The notes beneath the pieces were generated by a model, which did no database searches, was not told the origin of the DNA, and worked only from the letters and a program-made list of their open reading frames with translations. This document shows positions 1 through 9,496 of a DNA stretch of 61,085 bases, one piece after another. Source of the stretch: CALELM01 sp045617105 (GTDB taxonomy: Bacteria; Bacillota; Negativicutes; Selenomonadales; Selenomonadaceae); NCBI GenBank assembly GCA_045617105.1, contig JAZLHW010000031.1, positions 1 to 61,085 on the forward strand. The letters are read 5' to 3'. How positions within the stretch are numbered: the first letter of the stretch is position 1; every line of letters starts with the position of its first letter. The translations under genes were made by a program, and so were the position numbers.

Positions 1-233
1 ATTGTTCAAGAAAATGCCGTAAGCATTTTCCCTCCAATTTGCGTTTCAACGAAGCGGGAGATATGCTCACCGCTTGTTAAAATTTGGCTTCCCCCACTTA
101 CAGCAAGCTGTTGAAGAAGGGGACATCTTAGCTTCGTTATAGCCAGAAACACGAAACCGTCTGACGGGAAATTCCGCCAGACGTTTTCGTGCTTCTTTTG
201 CATTTAAGATGGAGAACATCTATGCTAAGTTAC
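1..233 (+). repeat. Dispersed mosaic intergenic repeat, copy 1
   Basis: This gene-free stretch follows the 3' end of addA and runs off the window's left edge. It opens with a perfect 8-bp hairpin (gaaaatgc at 10-17, gcattttc at 23-30), then a core containing caacgaagcgggag (47-60). A 77-bp module at 65-141 recurs at 43956-44032 with two mismatches. A tail at 208-233 (atggagaacatctatgctaa) resembles tails at 11421-11453 and 32836-32869. Positions 1-46 recur almost unchanged at 32737-32782. A 65-codon frame crosses the element, but it has no protein-like features, so I treat the element as non-coding. Confidence 0.7.
151..190. repeat. Imperfect 40-bp palindrome after addA
   Basis: Two 20-base arms (151-170 and 171-190) are inverted copies with four mismatches and no spacer. 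The element lies about 85 bases past the addA stop. Read on the minus strand it is followed only by a weak T-rich stretch (gtttctgg). It could end addBA transcription or be a further module of the repeat element around it. Confidence 0.5.
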
Positions 234-276
234 AGCAATATCAATTAAGATTCCCTTTTTCAACAAATTCAATCCT

Positions 277-3200
277 CTAGCCAACCTTCATAATTTTCCC
301 ATCATGCAATAAGTAAAGATATTTTTCCCGAATCTTTCTTCCCAGAATTTGCTCCGTTGCCTGCGAATAGATCCGAAGCTGCAATTGGTATTTCTGTTTT
401 ACAAGTTTTTCCTCCGTATTTTTATCGGTCTTGTAATCCACTAGGATCAAGCTTCCATCCTTCTCTTCAAAAAGAAGGTCTATGATTCCCTGCACAAAAA
501 GTTCCTCGTCCTTTGCCTGCGCATAAAACTGCTGGGCTGGAATCATGCAGCTAAACGGCAATTCCCGCCACACGTTTTTCGCATTTCGCAAACGCTCTCC
601 CAATTGGGAACGGAAAAAGCCTTGTACCGTCTTAATATGAATCATCGACATCTGCTCCTGCGGGAAGATCTCTTTCTTTGCTAACTGCTCCAGCTGTTTC
701 TTGATTCCGTCATAACTCAAATCACCGCTTACATCAACATGCTGCATCACGGTATGCAGCAAAGTTCCATATTCCGCGCCTGTCAGTCCTTTCTTTTCCT
801 GCAAAAAAGCCGGTCGCTTCCATGTTGGTTCCTCCGAAAGAGAACGCCGTCCCGTTGTTCCATCCTCCTGTTCCGAAAAACGCTGTTTAAGCTCCGTAAC
901 AGAAAGCTTTGCCGGCACTTGTTCCAAATCATGCAGGTCATATTGCCAATCCAACAGCTTTCGCACTTTATCTCGATGCTCCGTATTTTCCAGAGGTTCC
1001 ATTTTTTTCACCTTTTCCAGCAAAGCATCGCCTTCTGGATCATTTGGCTGGCTTTTCCCCCTCATTCCTGCCTGCACAAGTTTTATCTCCCAATGGGAGG
1101 AATCCTCATAATCCAAAAAAGGGCTCCATTCACAAGGCTCTGATGCAGCTTTTCGCAAGACCTCCCCATCTTTGTGGTGCATCAATGCAGCTGCCACCCA
1201 TTCAAGATACGATCGTGCCGAAAGGGAAGCATAGTCCGGAAGCTGCACCTGCTTACGTCCAACGTAACAACTCCAACGGTCTGCTAATTTCTGCACACTC
1301 CAATTCCTGCCCAACGTACCGACCAAGATGAGTTTTTCTCTTGCCCGTGTCAATGCCACATAGAGGATACGCATTTCTTCTGCCTTTCCTTCTTGCCTGA
1401 TTTTAGAAGCTATCGCTTGACGGGCAAACGTAGGATAGCGGAAACGTGCCTCATAATTCACACAGTACGGTCCAAGTCCGTACTCCCTGTGAAGCAATAC
1501 TTGTTCGCTTGCAGATCTTTCATTGAAATTTTTCCCCATCGCCGCAACAAAAACGATAGGAAATTCCAAGCCTTTGCTCTTGTGAATGGTCATAATTCGA
1601 ACGACATCCTCACTCTCTCCCAGCGTCCTTGCTGCAGCCAAGTCAGAATCCATTTCCTGCATACGATCTACAAAGCGAAGGAAACGAAACAGTCCTCGAT
1701 AATTGGTTTTCTCATACTCTGCTGCACGATCTGCCAACATGCGAAGATTGGCTTGCTTCAAGAGCCCGCCCTGCAGGCAGCCAACATAATCGTAATATCC
1801 CGTATCCCGATAAAGCTTCCAAATGAGCTGCGGCACGCTCAGTTCACGCAGCAAACCGCGCCATCCTGACAGCTTTCTAAGAAATGCCTCTGCCTTTTCC
1901 TGCACCATCGGTGAAACCTGCGTCTCTGGATCTCCAGCTCGCAGCAATGCCGTATAAAGGTCTTCTTCCTTCGTTGCCACCCGAAGCATGGCTAGTTCTT
2001 CAAAACTCATACCTCCAATGGGCGATGTCAATACCGCCGCAAGAGGGATATCCTGACGGGCATTGTCCAGCACTGACAAAAGGGATAACATCGTGCGAAT
2101 TTCCTGTGCTTCAAAATACCCGCCATCCGTGGCAGCATAAGCTGGGATGTTATTTTGCCGCAGGACATCAAGGAATTTGTCTGCGACTCCTTTCATGGAA
2201 CGAAGCAGGATCACGGCATCCCGCCAGCACATTTTCCGATAATCTTTCGTATCTTTATCAAAGACCATCGTATCCTTCTTCATCAGCGCATGCAGGCGAT
2301 CCGCTATCAGCTGTGCTTCCAATTCAAGACCATCTGTTTTGTCGCTCTCCTCACTGTTTTCCTCATCGCCCTTTACAGGCTGGCTTTCCCAAGAGCTTTC
2401 TTCCGAGTCCCCATGATGGACAAGGATCATTTCAGAAGGACCTGCCACGGTGTTTCCGCTGCAGGGCGGATATTCCAGCCCATGATACAGGGCAGCTTCT
2501 TTGTCATATTCCATTTCCATCGTTCCGGGAACCATCACTTGAGCAAAAATGTCATTGATGCAGTCAAGAATTTCTGGGCGGCTTCTAAAATTTTTAGAGA
2601 GGTTTATGCGCTCAAACTCTGCTCCCAGCTGAGGATATTCTTTATACTTCCTCAAAAACAAGGTTGGATCTGCCAAACGAAAGCGATAAATGCTTTGCTT
2701 GACATCTCCTACACAAAATAGGTTTGGCGTGTCCGTACTGGAAACAAGAGACAAAATCGCCTCCTGTACCCCATTCGTATCCTGATACTCATCTACCATG
2801 ACTGTCTGGAACTTTTCCTGCAAAGCACAAGCAATCTCAGACGGACGCAGGAGCATACCGTCCTTCGGTTTCTCATCTGCACAAAGAATACGTATCGCAA
2901 AATGTTCCAGATCATTAAAATCCGCTACGCATTTTTCTCGCTTGCTCTCAGCAAATTTCTCTGAAAATCGTATCGTCAATCGACAAAGTTCTTTTACATC
3001 TGGAGATGCCAGCCGCATATCCTCCAAAATAATATCTGCCTCATCAAAAAAATAACGTTCCTTCAAAGCATTTAATCTTTTTTTGTAACTCTCCCGCAAA
3101 GGTTTTACGCAATCATTTGCCACTGCCTTAATGCTGTCGTCCACACCTCGCAGCTGCCCAAGTCTTTCAAAATTCAGATGCAAAAACGACTTATGAAGTT

Positions 3201-4014
3201 CTTCCCAATTTTCCTCATGCCATTCCGCAGATATTTTATCCAGCAGTGCCTTGTCCAGCAGCGCAGTTTCCCGATATGCCTCGATCCCGTATTCCTCGAT
3301 CAACTCCATCATTTTTGTATATTCCTGTCTTGCTGGCTCCAGTTCGAGCCTGACATCTTGCTCAACGATGGAAAACCATGGCGTATCCCAAAGCTTCTGC
3401 TGCGCAGAGAAGGAAAACTGTTTGGAAAGTGATTCCAACCAAATTTCCGGAAAAGGCTGGCTTTGCGCATACTTATAAACATCAAGGATCAGGCGATAGA
3501 GACTTTCGTCACCTCGTTCATTTCCGCCAAAATCGTCTGCAAAATGAAGAAACTCTTCCTCTCCCCGCTCATACTCCTCCTCAAAGAGTTTGCTCAGAGC
3601 ATCCTGCTTCATCATATCCAGTTCACGCTCATCTGCCGCCAAACGGAACTCCGGATCCAAATCAATCGCAGAAAAATTTTGCCGGACTATGCTTTGGCAA
3701 AAGGAATGCATTGTCGTAATAGACGCACCGGACAGCAAAATCATCTGACGTTCCAGCCGTTCCTGCTTTTTTTCATCGGTTTCAAGTTCCAACTGCTTTC
3801 GGATCGCAGTCTCCATACGCATTCTCATTTCATCTGCCGCCGCATGAGTAAAGGTCACGACCAGCATACGATCCACGTCGCAATCCCCATTCAACAGCTG
3901 CTGAATGATCCGCTCCACGAGAACTGCGGTTTTTCCAGAGCCTGCCGCCGCTGCTACCAGCAGATTTTTTCCCCTTGTCTCAATGGCTCTCTGCTGTTCC
4001 TTTGTCCATGACAT
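277..4014 (-). CDS. addA: ATP-dependent helicase/nuclease subunit A (AddA)
   Basis: This is the 1245-aa helicase-nuclease subunit of the AddAB complex, which resects double-strand breaks for RecA-dependent repair. The N-terminus has the Q-motif region and Walker A (AAAAGSGKTAVL, about residues 18-30). Motif II is VMVDEYQDT near residue 410, motif IV/V-like NFRSRPEIL follows, and motif VI is ILYVALTRAREKLIL near 930. The C-terminal RecB-type nuclease shows IDLLFEEKDGSLILVDYKTDK, with the D...DxK catalytic pattern. Full family length. Its ATG lies 35 bases inside the addB reading frame, so the two subunits are translationally coupled in the usual B-A order. The gene ends just before a dispersed repeat. 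Confidence 0.96.
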   Translation of the reverse strand: MSWTKEQQRAIETRGKNLLVAAAAGSGKTAVLVERIIQQLLNGDCDVDRMLVVTFTHAAADEMRMRMETAIRKQLELETDEKKQERLERQMILLSGASITTMHSFCQSIVRQNFSAIDLDPEFRLAADERELDMMKQDALSKLFEEEYERGEEEFLHFADDFGGNERGDESLYRLILDVYKYAQSQPFPEIWLESLSKQFSFSAQQKLWDTPWFSIVEQDVRLELEPARQEYTKMMELIEEYGIEAYRETALLDKALLDKISAEWHEENWEELHKSFLHLNFERLGQLRGVDDSIKAVANDCVKPLRESYKKRLNALKERYFFDEADIILEDMRLASPDVKELCRLTIRFSEKFAESKREKCVADFNDLEHFAIRILCADEKPKDGMLLRPSEIACALQEKFQTVMVDEYQDTNGVQEAILSLVSSTDTPNLFCVGDVKQSIYRFRLADPTLFLRKYKEYPQLGAEFERINLSKNFRSRPEILDCINDIFAQVMVPGTMEMEYDKEAALYHGLEYPPCSGNTVAGPSEMILVHHGDSEESSWESQPVKGDEENSEESDKTDGLELEAQLIADRLHALMKKDTMVFDKDTKDYRKMCWRDAVILLRSMKGVADKFLDVLRQNNIPAYAATDGGYFEAQEIRTMLSLLSVLDNARQDIPLAAVLTSPIGGMSFEELAMLRVATKEEDLYTALLRAGDPETQVSPMVQEKAEAFLRKLSGWRGLLRELSVPQLIWKLYRDTGYYDYVGCLQGGLLKQANLRMLADRAAEYEKTNYRGLFRFLRFVDRMQEMDSDLAAARTLGESEDVVRIMTIHKSKGLEFPIVFVAAMGKNFNERSASEQVLLHREYGLGPYCVNYEARFRYPTFARQAIASKIRQEGKAEEMRILYVALTRAREKLILVGTLGRNWSVQKLADRWSCYVGRKQVQLPDYASLSARSYLEWVAAALMHHKDGEVLRKAASEPCEWSPFLDYEDSSHWEIKLVQAGMRGKSQPNDPEGDALLEKVKKMEPLENTEHRDKVRKLLDWQYDLHDLEQVPAKLSVTELKQRFSEQEDGTTGRRSLSEEPTWKRPAFLQEKKGLTGAEYGTLLHTVMQHVDVSGDLSYDGIKKQLEQLAKKEIFPQEQMSMIHIKTVQGFFRSQLGERLRNAKNVWRELPFSCMIPAQQFYAQAKDEELFVQGIIDLLFEEKDGSLILVDYKTDKNTEEKLVKQKYQLQLRIYSQATEQILGRKIREKYLYLLHDGKIMKVG

Positions 4015-7000
4015 CTTTCATCATCCCTTCTCCCTTTTGGTTCAAAAGCATATCCTCGGACAAGCTTTCCAATTCACGATAGGAATATCCTTCCTGTTCC
4101 GGATCAAATCCGCATACGGAATGGAACTTGCAATATTCGCATGGCACTGGCTTTCCCTCCATGTGTGCAGGCTGCGGCTTGATATTGCCAGACAAAATTT
4201 TCCTTCCAGTGTTCTCCAGCAAGTAGTTCATGTATTCCATCAAGCAATCAAATTGCTCCATCGTCTTTATTTTCCCTTTGTCGCTTCCATGTATTCCCTT
4301 TGCCGTGATCCGAACCTTTATAAAATCTTGATGATGGTCAATATTTTGGATCACCTCTGGATCTGCCAATACCCAGCCCGGCATTTTTAATTCATTTTGA
4401 AGCTGCTTGTGTGCAGCCTCTTGCGATATCCTCTTTTTGGCAGAAATCATGGGATATTTCAAAAAGAAATACAACATGCCTGCCGGAAGCCTGCCGTTTT
4501 CTTCACGATCCTCAGCAAGCAAGTTTTTTGCCACCAGCAAATAAGTCAAAAGCTGCATACGAAGCCCATAATACACTTCCAGCAAATTGATCGCGCTGTT
4601 GCCCGTCTTGTAATCAATAATAAGGAAATATTTTCCGTCCTCCGAAAAATCCATGCGATCGATCTGCCCTACGATCTCCACACGTTTTTTCTTATCCAGC
4701 ATATAGGAAAGCGGTGCCATACTGTCCATACCTCTGCCAAAGGCACATTCATAAAGTGCCGGATGAAACTGACTGACCTTATCCAATGCAATCAGCCGAT
4801 GTATGCTCTCCTGCGCAAGAATACGAATTCTGCCCAGCTGATATTTATACTGTGCCGAACTCATCAAAAGCTCATTCTGCAGCCTTGGTGCGAGCTTTTC
4901 CAAGATAGCATTGCAAAGCGTTTGGCTCTCTGCCTCATTAAGTTCGCTCCATCGCTTGCCGGAGGCTTTCAGTTTTTCACCGAATTCCTTCAAAACTGCA
5001 TGCAGAAGGTTTCCCAGATCCATTGCCTGAAACTTATATTCCTTCCGTTCCTGCAATCTCAATCCATAGCTTGCAAAATGCCGAAAAGGACAAGCTTGAT
5101 AGGTTTCAAAACGTGTCACGCTCCCACGAAGGCAATGATGATTCATAAAAAGATTCTCTGCCATCGCCTCAGAAAGCCTTCCTTCGCCTGCATGGGCAAA
5201 CAGTCCGGAAAATACCAGTCCTGCCAGTTCCCTTAACTCCGTCTGTTCCAAGATCCAGTTATAGGCATCCTTCCACCAAGGCGGCATAATTTGTTCCTCT
5301 TTTTGACCGCGAAGTGCTGCTGTCAATCCAGAAAGAGCCTTTCTCCCATCTGTCATTGCAAGAACTGTGCGCCGATCCAGCTGCTCATGTTCCTGACGCA
5401 GGGATTCCAATGGAATTGACAAAAACTCTGCATGCGGCAGCATAGTACGAATCTGTTCTATCAAGGACGATGGATTCAGCCCATTTCCTGCGGCATCTGA
5501 CAAAGCATAGGACACCCAAAGATATTCCCTTGCTTCCGTAAACGCCCGATACAGCAGGCAACGCTCCGACAAACTGCTCTCCAATCCGCCGGCAGAGATC
5601 TCCAGTCCCGCTTCCAAAAGGTGCAGCCGATCGGCATCTGTAAAAATCCCCTTTTCTTTGCTTCGTCTCGGCATTGCACCCTCATTTGCCCCCAAAATGA
5701 AAATAGCACGGCAGTTATAAAGACTATTTTGATCCAATGGTGACACGGACACATAATCTATTCCCGGCGGGATAAGAGATAGCTTCAATGCTTCCAAGCC
5801 ATCCAGCAAAATTTTTTCATATTCCGTTACCGAAATTTTCTCATCGCCGCTTGTTTCCACCATTTGATTTAAGAGATCCATGACCTCATCCCAAATCTGG
5901 CGATGCTCCATCGCAGAATCCAGCCGTTTTCCTTCCTCTGCTTCCATTGCCCATCGTTCCAAAGTCTGCGGAGCTTTCATCTCCATCAGCCAATGATAAA
6001 GTGCTTCCGTCAAATCCCTGACAGTCTTAGAATCCTTCACACGGGCAAAAAAATCCTTCAAACGATCTGCAGCCTGCCGTCTTGCAAAATTTACCTCCAT
6101 CAATACTTTTTTCGTTTGTTCGTTTATATCCTCTGAACTATCCTCCAATGCTCTGCGCTGCCAGCTCCAGTCCTCTTCCATCAGCCAGCGTGATTTCCCT
6201 TGAATACCGAATTCCAATACATAGTTTTCCAACTGATCCAGCTGTTCCTGCAATATATCGAAAAATCCTGTACGAAGCATACGGAATACAGCCTCGTATC
6301 TCCAACCATGAAACACTTCAAAAACAGATTGCAAAAGCTCTGACAAAGGATGTTGGACTGCACTGCGCTTGACATCCCGAAAAAATGGTATGTGCCGATC
6401 CTCCAGCACAAGGTCTAAAAGCCCTCCATAGGCTTCCTCATCACGAATCAATACACCAATTTCCCGATAACGATATCCTTCTTCTCGGCAAAGACGCTGG
6501 ATCTCCCCTGCCATAGCTTCCGCTTCCAGCCTGCGATTTGCGGTCTCTGCCACATGCACCCCGCCCTTGACAGGTGATGTCTTCGGCGGAAAACGAAACA
6601 GCTGCTGATCCAACTGCAAAAGTGCCGGCATACGATATCGAAAAGGCTTTTTTAAAGGAGATATCTCATACTTCACTCCCAGATCCTCTGCCATCTTCTT
6701 CAATGCCTGCATCGTACCATAACATCTATGAAAAATACCCGTTTTTGAGACATTTGCCCTCGCCGCTGCCTCGCCATCCATCAGAAGTGTTACATGAACA
6801 TTCCTTGCGGTCTTCATAAGCTCTGCAAGCACCCTTCGTTCCTGTGGATTGAAAAAAATAAAACCATCCACCCAAACCTCGCAGTCTCTCAAAAAAGGTG
6901 CATCCGGAATATGTTCTGCAAGCAGATCCATCCTGTCTTCTGTATCATCGTAACGTCCTGCCATAGCTTCCTTGAAATCAGCAGACAACAGTGACATGTC

Positions 7001-7471
7001 ATGCAGTTTTCCCTTCAGCTGTGGATCCTTAACGGCTGACATAGCTTCCCTAAGGCGTTCTGTCGTTAAGCCATAGCTCTTCAGTTCCTGTATTGTCTCA
7101 GAAAGCACGCCTCCAAATCCACGCTGTTTTGCCGCACGTCCAAAAACCTTTAACTCCTCCTGCCGCTTAGCAAGAATTTTCTTCAAAAGCAGGTGTTTTC
7201 CTATGTCTGTAATGTTGGAACGAAGCAAGCCTCCCGTTTCCAAAAGCACATGCCTCGCAAATCGGCGAAACCCAAAAACATATCCCCGAAAAAATCCCTT
7301 TTCTTTTTCTATCGATGCAGACAGTTCCCGTTCCATCTGGTAGGTCATATGCTCCGGCACCAGCAATATCAATGCAGAACCTATCGGTGCTTCCTGCAGT
7401 CTTGAACGTATCGCAGAAAGACATGTCTCTGTCTTTCCAGTGCCTGCCCGTCCAATAATAAACTCTAACAT
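3980..7471 (-). CDS. addB: ATP-dependent nuclease subunit B (AddB)
   Basis: This is the 1163-aa partner of AddA. The N-terminal P-loop is FIIGRAGTGKTETC. The C-terminal nuclease has LIIDYKTGNSAINLLEVYYG. The four cysteines expected of the AddB 4Fe-4S cluster are visible: one in TYQACPFRHFA and three in PCEYCKFHSVCGF. I start it at the ATG at 7471, because MLEFIIGRAG matches the family N-terminus and GGAGGG lies about 8 bases upstream. The longer frame to 7582 runs through a terminator hairpin and is not real coding sequence. The stop lies 35 bases inside addA. Confidence 0.95.
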   Translation of the reverse strand: MLEFIIGRAGTGKTETCLSAIRSRLQEAPIGSALILLVPEHMTYQMERELSASIEKEKGFFRGYVFGFRRFARHVLLETGGLLRSNITDIGKHLLLKKILAKRQEELKVFGRAAKQRGFGGVLSETIQELKSYGLTTERLREAMSAVKDPQLKGKLHDMSLLSADFKEAMAGRYDDTEDRMDLLAEHIPDAPFLRDCEVWVDGFIFFNPQERRVLAELMKTARNVHVTLLMDGEAAARANVSKTGIFHRCYGTMQALKKMAEDLGVKYEISPLKKPFRYRMPALLQLDQQLFRFPPKTSPVKGGVHVAETANRRLEAEAMAGEIQRLCREEGYRYREIGVLIRDEEAYGGLLDLVLEDRHIPFFRDVKRSAVQHPLSELLQSVFEVFHGWRYEAVFRMLRTGFFDILQEQLDQLENYVLEFGIQGKSRWLMEEDWSWQRRALEDSSEDINEQTKKVLMEVNFARRQAADRLKDFFARVKDSKTVRDLTEALYHWLMEMKAPQTLERWAMEAEEGKRLDSAMEHRQIWDEVMDLLNQMVETSGDEKISVTEYEKILLDGLEALKLSLIPPGIDYVSVSPLDQNSLYNCRAIFILGANEGAMPRRSKEKGIFTDADRLHLLEAGLEISAGGLESSLSERCLLYRAFTEAREYLWVSYALSDAAGNGLNPSSLIEQIRTMLPHAEFLSIPLESLRQEHEQLDRRTVLAMTDGRKALSGLTAALRGQKEEQIMPPWWKDAYNWILEQTELRELAGLVFSGLFAHAGEGRLSEAMAENLFMNHHCLRGSVTRFETYQACPFRHFASYGLRLQERKEYKFQAMDLGNLLHAVLKEFGEKLKASGKRWSELNEAESQTLCNAILEKLAPRLQNELLMSSAQYKYQLGRIRILAQESIHRLIALDKVSQFHPALYECAFGRGMDSMAPLSYMLDKKKRVEIVGQIDRMDFSEDGKYFLIIDYKTGNSAINLLEVYYGLRMQLLTYLLVAKNLLAEDREENGRLPAGMLYFFLKYPMISAKKRISQEAAHKQLQNELKMPGWVLADPEVIQNIDHHQDFIKVRITAKGIHGSDKGKIKTMEQFDCLMEYMNYLLENTGRKILSGNIKPQPAHMEGKPVPCEYCKFHSVCGFDPEQEGYSYRELESLSEDMLLNQKGEGMMKDVMDKGTAESH

Positions 7472-7483
7472 TTTCAACCCTCC

Positions 7484-7520
7484 AAAAAAATCGCTCCTGC
7501 GATAAATATCGCAAGAGCGA
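7484..7520 (-). terminator. Intrinsic terminator after PaaK-like gene
   Basis: On the minus strand, arms of about 13 bases (7508-7520 and 7491-7503, one mismatch: tcgctcttgcgat and its partner) enclose a very short loop and are followed by seven T (7490-7484). The T tract abuts the addB Shine-Dalgarno (7478-7483). That leaves no room for a promoter between this terminator and addB. Confidence 0.85.
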
Positions 7521-7527
7521 AACGATT

Positions 7528-8505
7528 TCACAAAAAACTGAACGGCGTGCCTACCCGCACCAAAGTACGCCCACAAGCACACGGATCTGACATACGGCTG
7601 ACTGCCTGCCCGGTTCGATACCGTATCAGCGGCATAGCCTCCGCAACCAATGCAGTAACGACTAATTCCCCCATGCGGTTATCTTCCTCCACAGGAGTAT
7701 CACTGTTAAACTCCATGATCTCAGGATAAAAATAATCTTCCTGCACATGCTGTCCTGCGTGTGCTTCACACTGAAAAAGCATACCTGCCAGACCAATCTC
7801 CGCTGGTGCATAGAGATTGTAGACCTTCGTTCGGGTACGCTCCTGAATGTGCTGCTGCAAAGGATTCTGGATATTGCTCATATTGATGCACATAATTTTT
7901 GAAATAGGGTAATCAATAATGTTTTTTCCCGTTGCCTGCAACTGAATGATCAGCTGCATAACGAGCTGAGGCGTACTGATCAAGGTATCCATTCCAACAA
8001 CATCCATCAAACGCAGCCAATGCCTGTAATCAGTCCCCAAAGGTACCACAGTAGCACCAACAGCCTCCAAGGCATATTGAATATCCATCATACGGCTATC
8101 GGACAATTCTCCCTGCAATCCAACGATAGATGCCGCATGTATCCCTGCAGCCACCAAACAGCGGGACATCATCTCTACATTGCGGGCAATGTCCCCATTG
8201 GTATACAGCTTCGTAATCTCTCCAAAAGGCTCCTGCATATGATTAAAGCGCAAGACTCCACTCAAAGGTATCGTCAAAACGTCCAAGGAATCAACCTGAC
8301 GAAGCTCCGTTGCCTGCAGAAAAGGAAACCTTCGAAGGTCCTCCAAGCTCTGAAAGTCGTCATGGCTTACGCCTGCCTCCCGAAACTTTTGCTTATAAAA
8401 AGCACTCTTCGTATTTGCCCATTGCAGTGTCTTCTGCAATCGCTCCAACTGCAGGACTTCCATTTCCCTCCTGCTCATTTGCTCGATCCGCGTGTTTGCA
8501 ATCAT
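7528..8505 (-). CDS. PaaK-like adenylate-forming protein, degenerate and truncated
   Basis: A 325-aa relative of phenylacetate-CoA ligase (about 430 aa). The N-terminal helix (RIEQMSRREMEVLQLERLQ), the central YAPAEIG (family YGxSE) and the late MPLIRYRTG...CACGRT region are recognisable. The P-loop-like SSGTTGKP signature is absent; the aligned stretch reads FNHMQEPFGEITKLYTNGDI. The protein stops just after CACGRTLVRVGTP, so the C-terminal lid domain with the catalytic lysine is missing. Catalysis as an acyl-CoA ligase is therefore doubtful. I start at 8505, which has AGGGAG 9 bases upstream and matches family N-termini; an ATG at 8529 is also in frame. It follows cheR by 33 bases and is probably cotranscribed with it. 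Confidence 0.8.
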   Translation of the reverse strand: MIANTRIEQMSRREMEVLQLERLQKTLQWANTKSAFYKQKFREAGVSHDDFQSLEDLRRFPFLQATELRQVDSLDVLTIPLSGVLRFNHMQEPFGEITKLYTNGDIARNVEMMSRCLVAAGIHAASIVGLQGELSDSRMMDIQYALEAVGATVVPLGTDYRHWLRLMDVVGMDTLISTPQLVMQLIIQLQATGKNIIDYPISKIMCINMSNIQNPLQQHIQERTRTKVYNLYAPAEIGLAGMLFQCEAHAGQHVQEDYFYPEIMEFNSDTPVEEDNRMGELVVTALVAEAMPLIRYRTGQAVSRMSDPCACGRTLVRVGTPFSFL

Positions 8506-8538
8506 CCTACTGACTCCCTGCTTAAACATCGATATAGC

Positions 8539-9327
8539 TTATTCCAAAGGCTTCTGATAAAAAAACGGCTGGAAACTCGTATAACCTAATTTACGGAAAT
8601 TCAAAATCGCCTCTGTCGCCCCAACAAAAAGAATACCTCCCGGCCGCAATGCCTTGAAGAAATTCGCATACAGCTGATCCTTAGCTTCCTCCGTAAAATA
8701 AATCACGACATTTCGGCAAAGAATCAAGTCAAAATTATTTTCAAACGGATCCTTCAGCAAATTATGGCGCTGAAATTCAATGACCGACTTGATTTCATTT
8801 TTTACAGCCCATTTATTCCCTTGCACCGAATCAAAATACATTGACTTGCGTGCGGGTGTAATACTCTTGAGCTCATTTTCTGTATAAATACCAGCCTTTG
8901 CCTTTGCCAAAATCTCAATATCCAAGTCACTGGCAAGAATACGATGCTTTACCCCCGGTGTCATTTCCTTCATGATAATGGAAAGAGAATACGGTTCCGC
9001 TCCGATCGAGCAGCCAGCACTCCAAATATTAAGCCTTTTGGAATCCTTCAACAAGTATGGAATCACGTCCGTTTCCAATTTGTCAAATTTCTCCGGTGTC
9101 CGGAAAAATTCCGATACGTTGATCGTCAAGTACTCAATAAATGCGGCAAAGTCATCCTTGTCCTTGCACACACTGTCAAAGTAGTCTGCATAAGAATCCA
9201 TCATGGCACGAGTCACAAGATTACCTATCCTGCGCTTCATTTGAGGTTCTTTGTAAAGATCTAAATCAATTTCCGTCTTTGCTTTCAGTTTGTTCTTAAA
9301 AACCTGCCAATCCTTGTCATCCATCAT
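8539..9327 (-). CDS. cheR: Chemotaxis protein methyltransferase CheR
   Basis: A 262-aa protein that methylates glutamates of chemoreceptors using S-adenosylmethionine, allowing adaptation in chemotaxis. The N-terminal helical domain carries MKRRIGNLV. The SAM-binding segment is IWSAGCSIGAEPYSLSI (about residues 100-116), and DLILCRNVVIYF marks the methyltransferase core. NVSEFFR is typical of CheR. I start at 9327 (MMDDKDWQVF), which has GGAGGG 8 bases upstream; the longer frame to 9351 is less likely. No other che gene is adjacent. MotAB lie 15 kb away, so this fits a motile cell with scattered motility genes. Confidence 0.94.
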   Translation of the reverse strand: MMDDKDWQVFKNKLKAKTEIDLDLYKEPQMKRRIGNLVTRAMMDSYADYFDSVCKDKDDFAAFIEYLTINVSEFFRTPEKFDKLETDVIPYLLKDSKRLNIWSAGCSIGAEPYSLSIIMKEMTPGVKHRILASDLDIEILAKAKAGIYTENELKSITPARKSMYFDSVQGNKWAVKNEIKSVIEFQRHNLLKDPFENNFDLILCRNVVIYFTEEAKDQLYANFFKALRPGGILFVGATEAILNFRKLGYTSFQPFFYQKPLE

Positions 9328-9408
9328 AGGCTTTTCCCTCCAAGTCTGCAATTCTCCTGCTTAATATATTCCACGTCACTTGAAAAAATCCTGCAACATA
9401 TAGAACTT

Positions 9409-9435
9409 AAAAAGCACTATTTCTAAAAATAGTGC
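9409..9435 (-). terminator. Intrinsic terminator after nif3-like gene
   Basis: The hairpin gcactattt/aaatagtgc (9414-9435) is followed on the minus strand by five T (9413-9409). It lies between the Nif3-like gene and cheR. Confidence 0.8.
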
Positions 9436-9496
9436 CAATAATTTTCATTTTTGAGCCATGCTCACGCAAGGTTGACCGTATAGAGAAGAATTTGCC

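Noticed and set aside
6..203. 65-codon plus-strand frame
   Set aside because: It lies wholly in a dispersed repeat and a palindrome and has no ribosome site or family likeness.
7472..7582. Upstream extension of addB
   Set aside because: It runs through a terminator hairpin and lacks family similarity; the start at 7471 has a good ribosome site.
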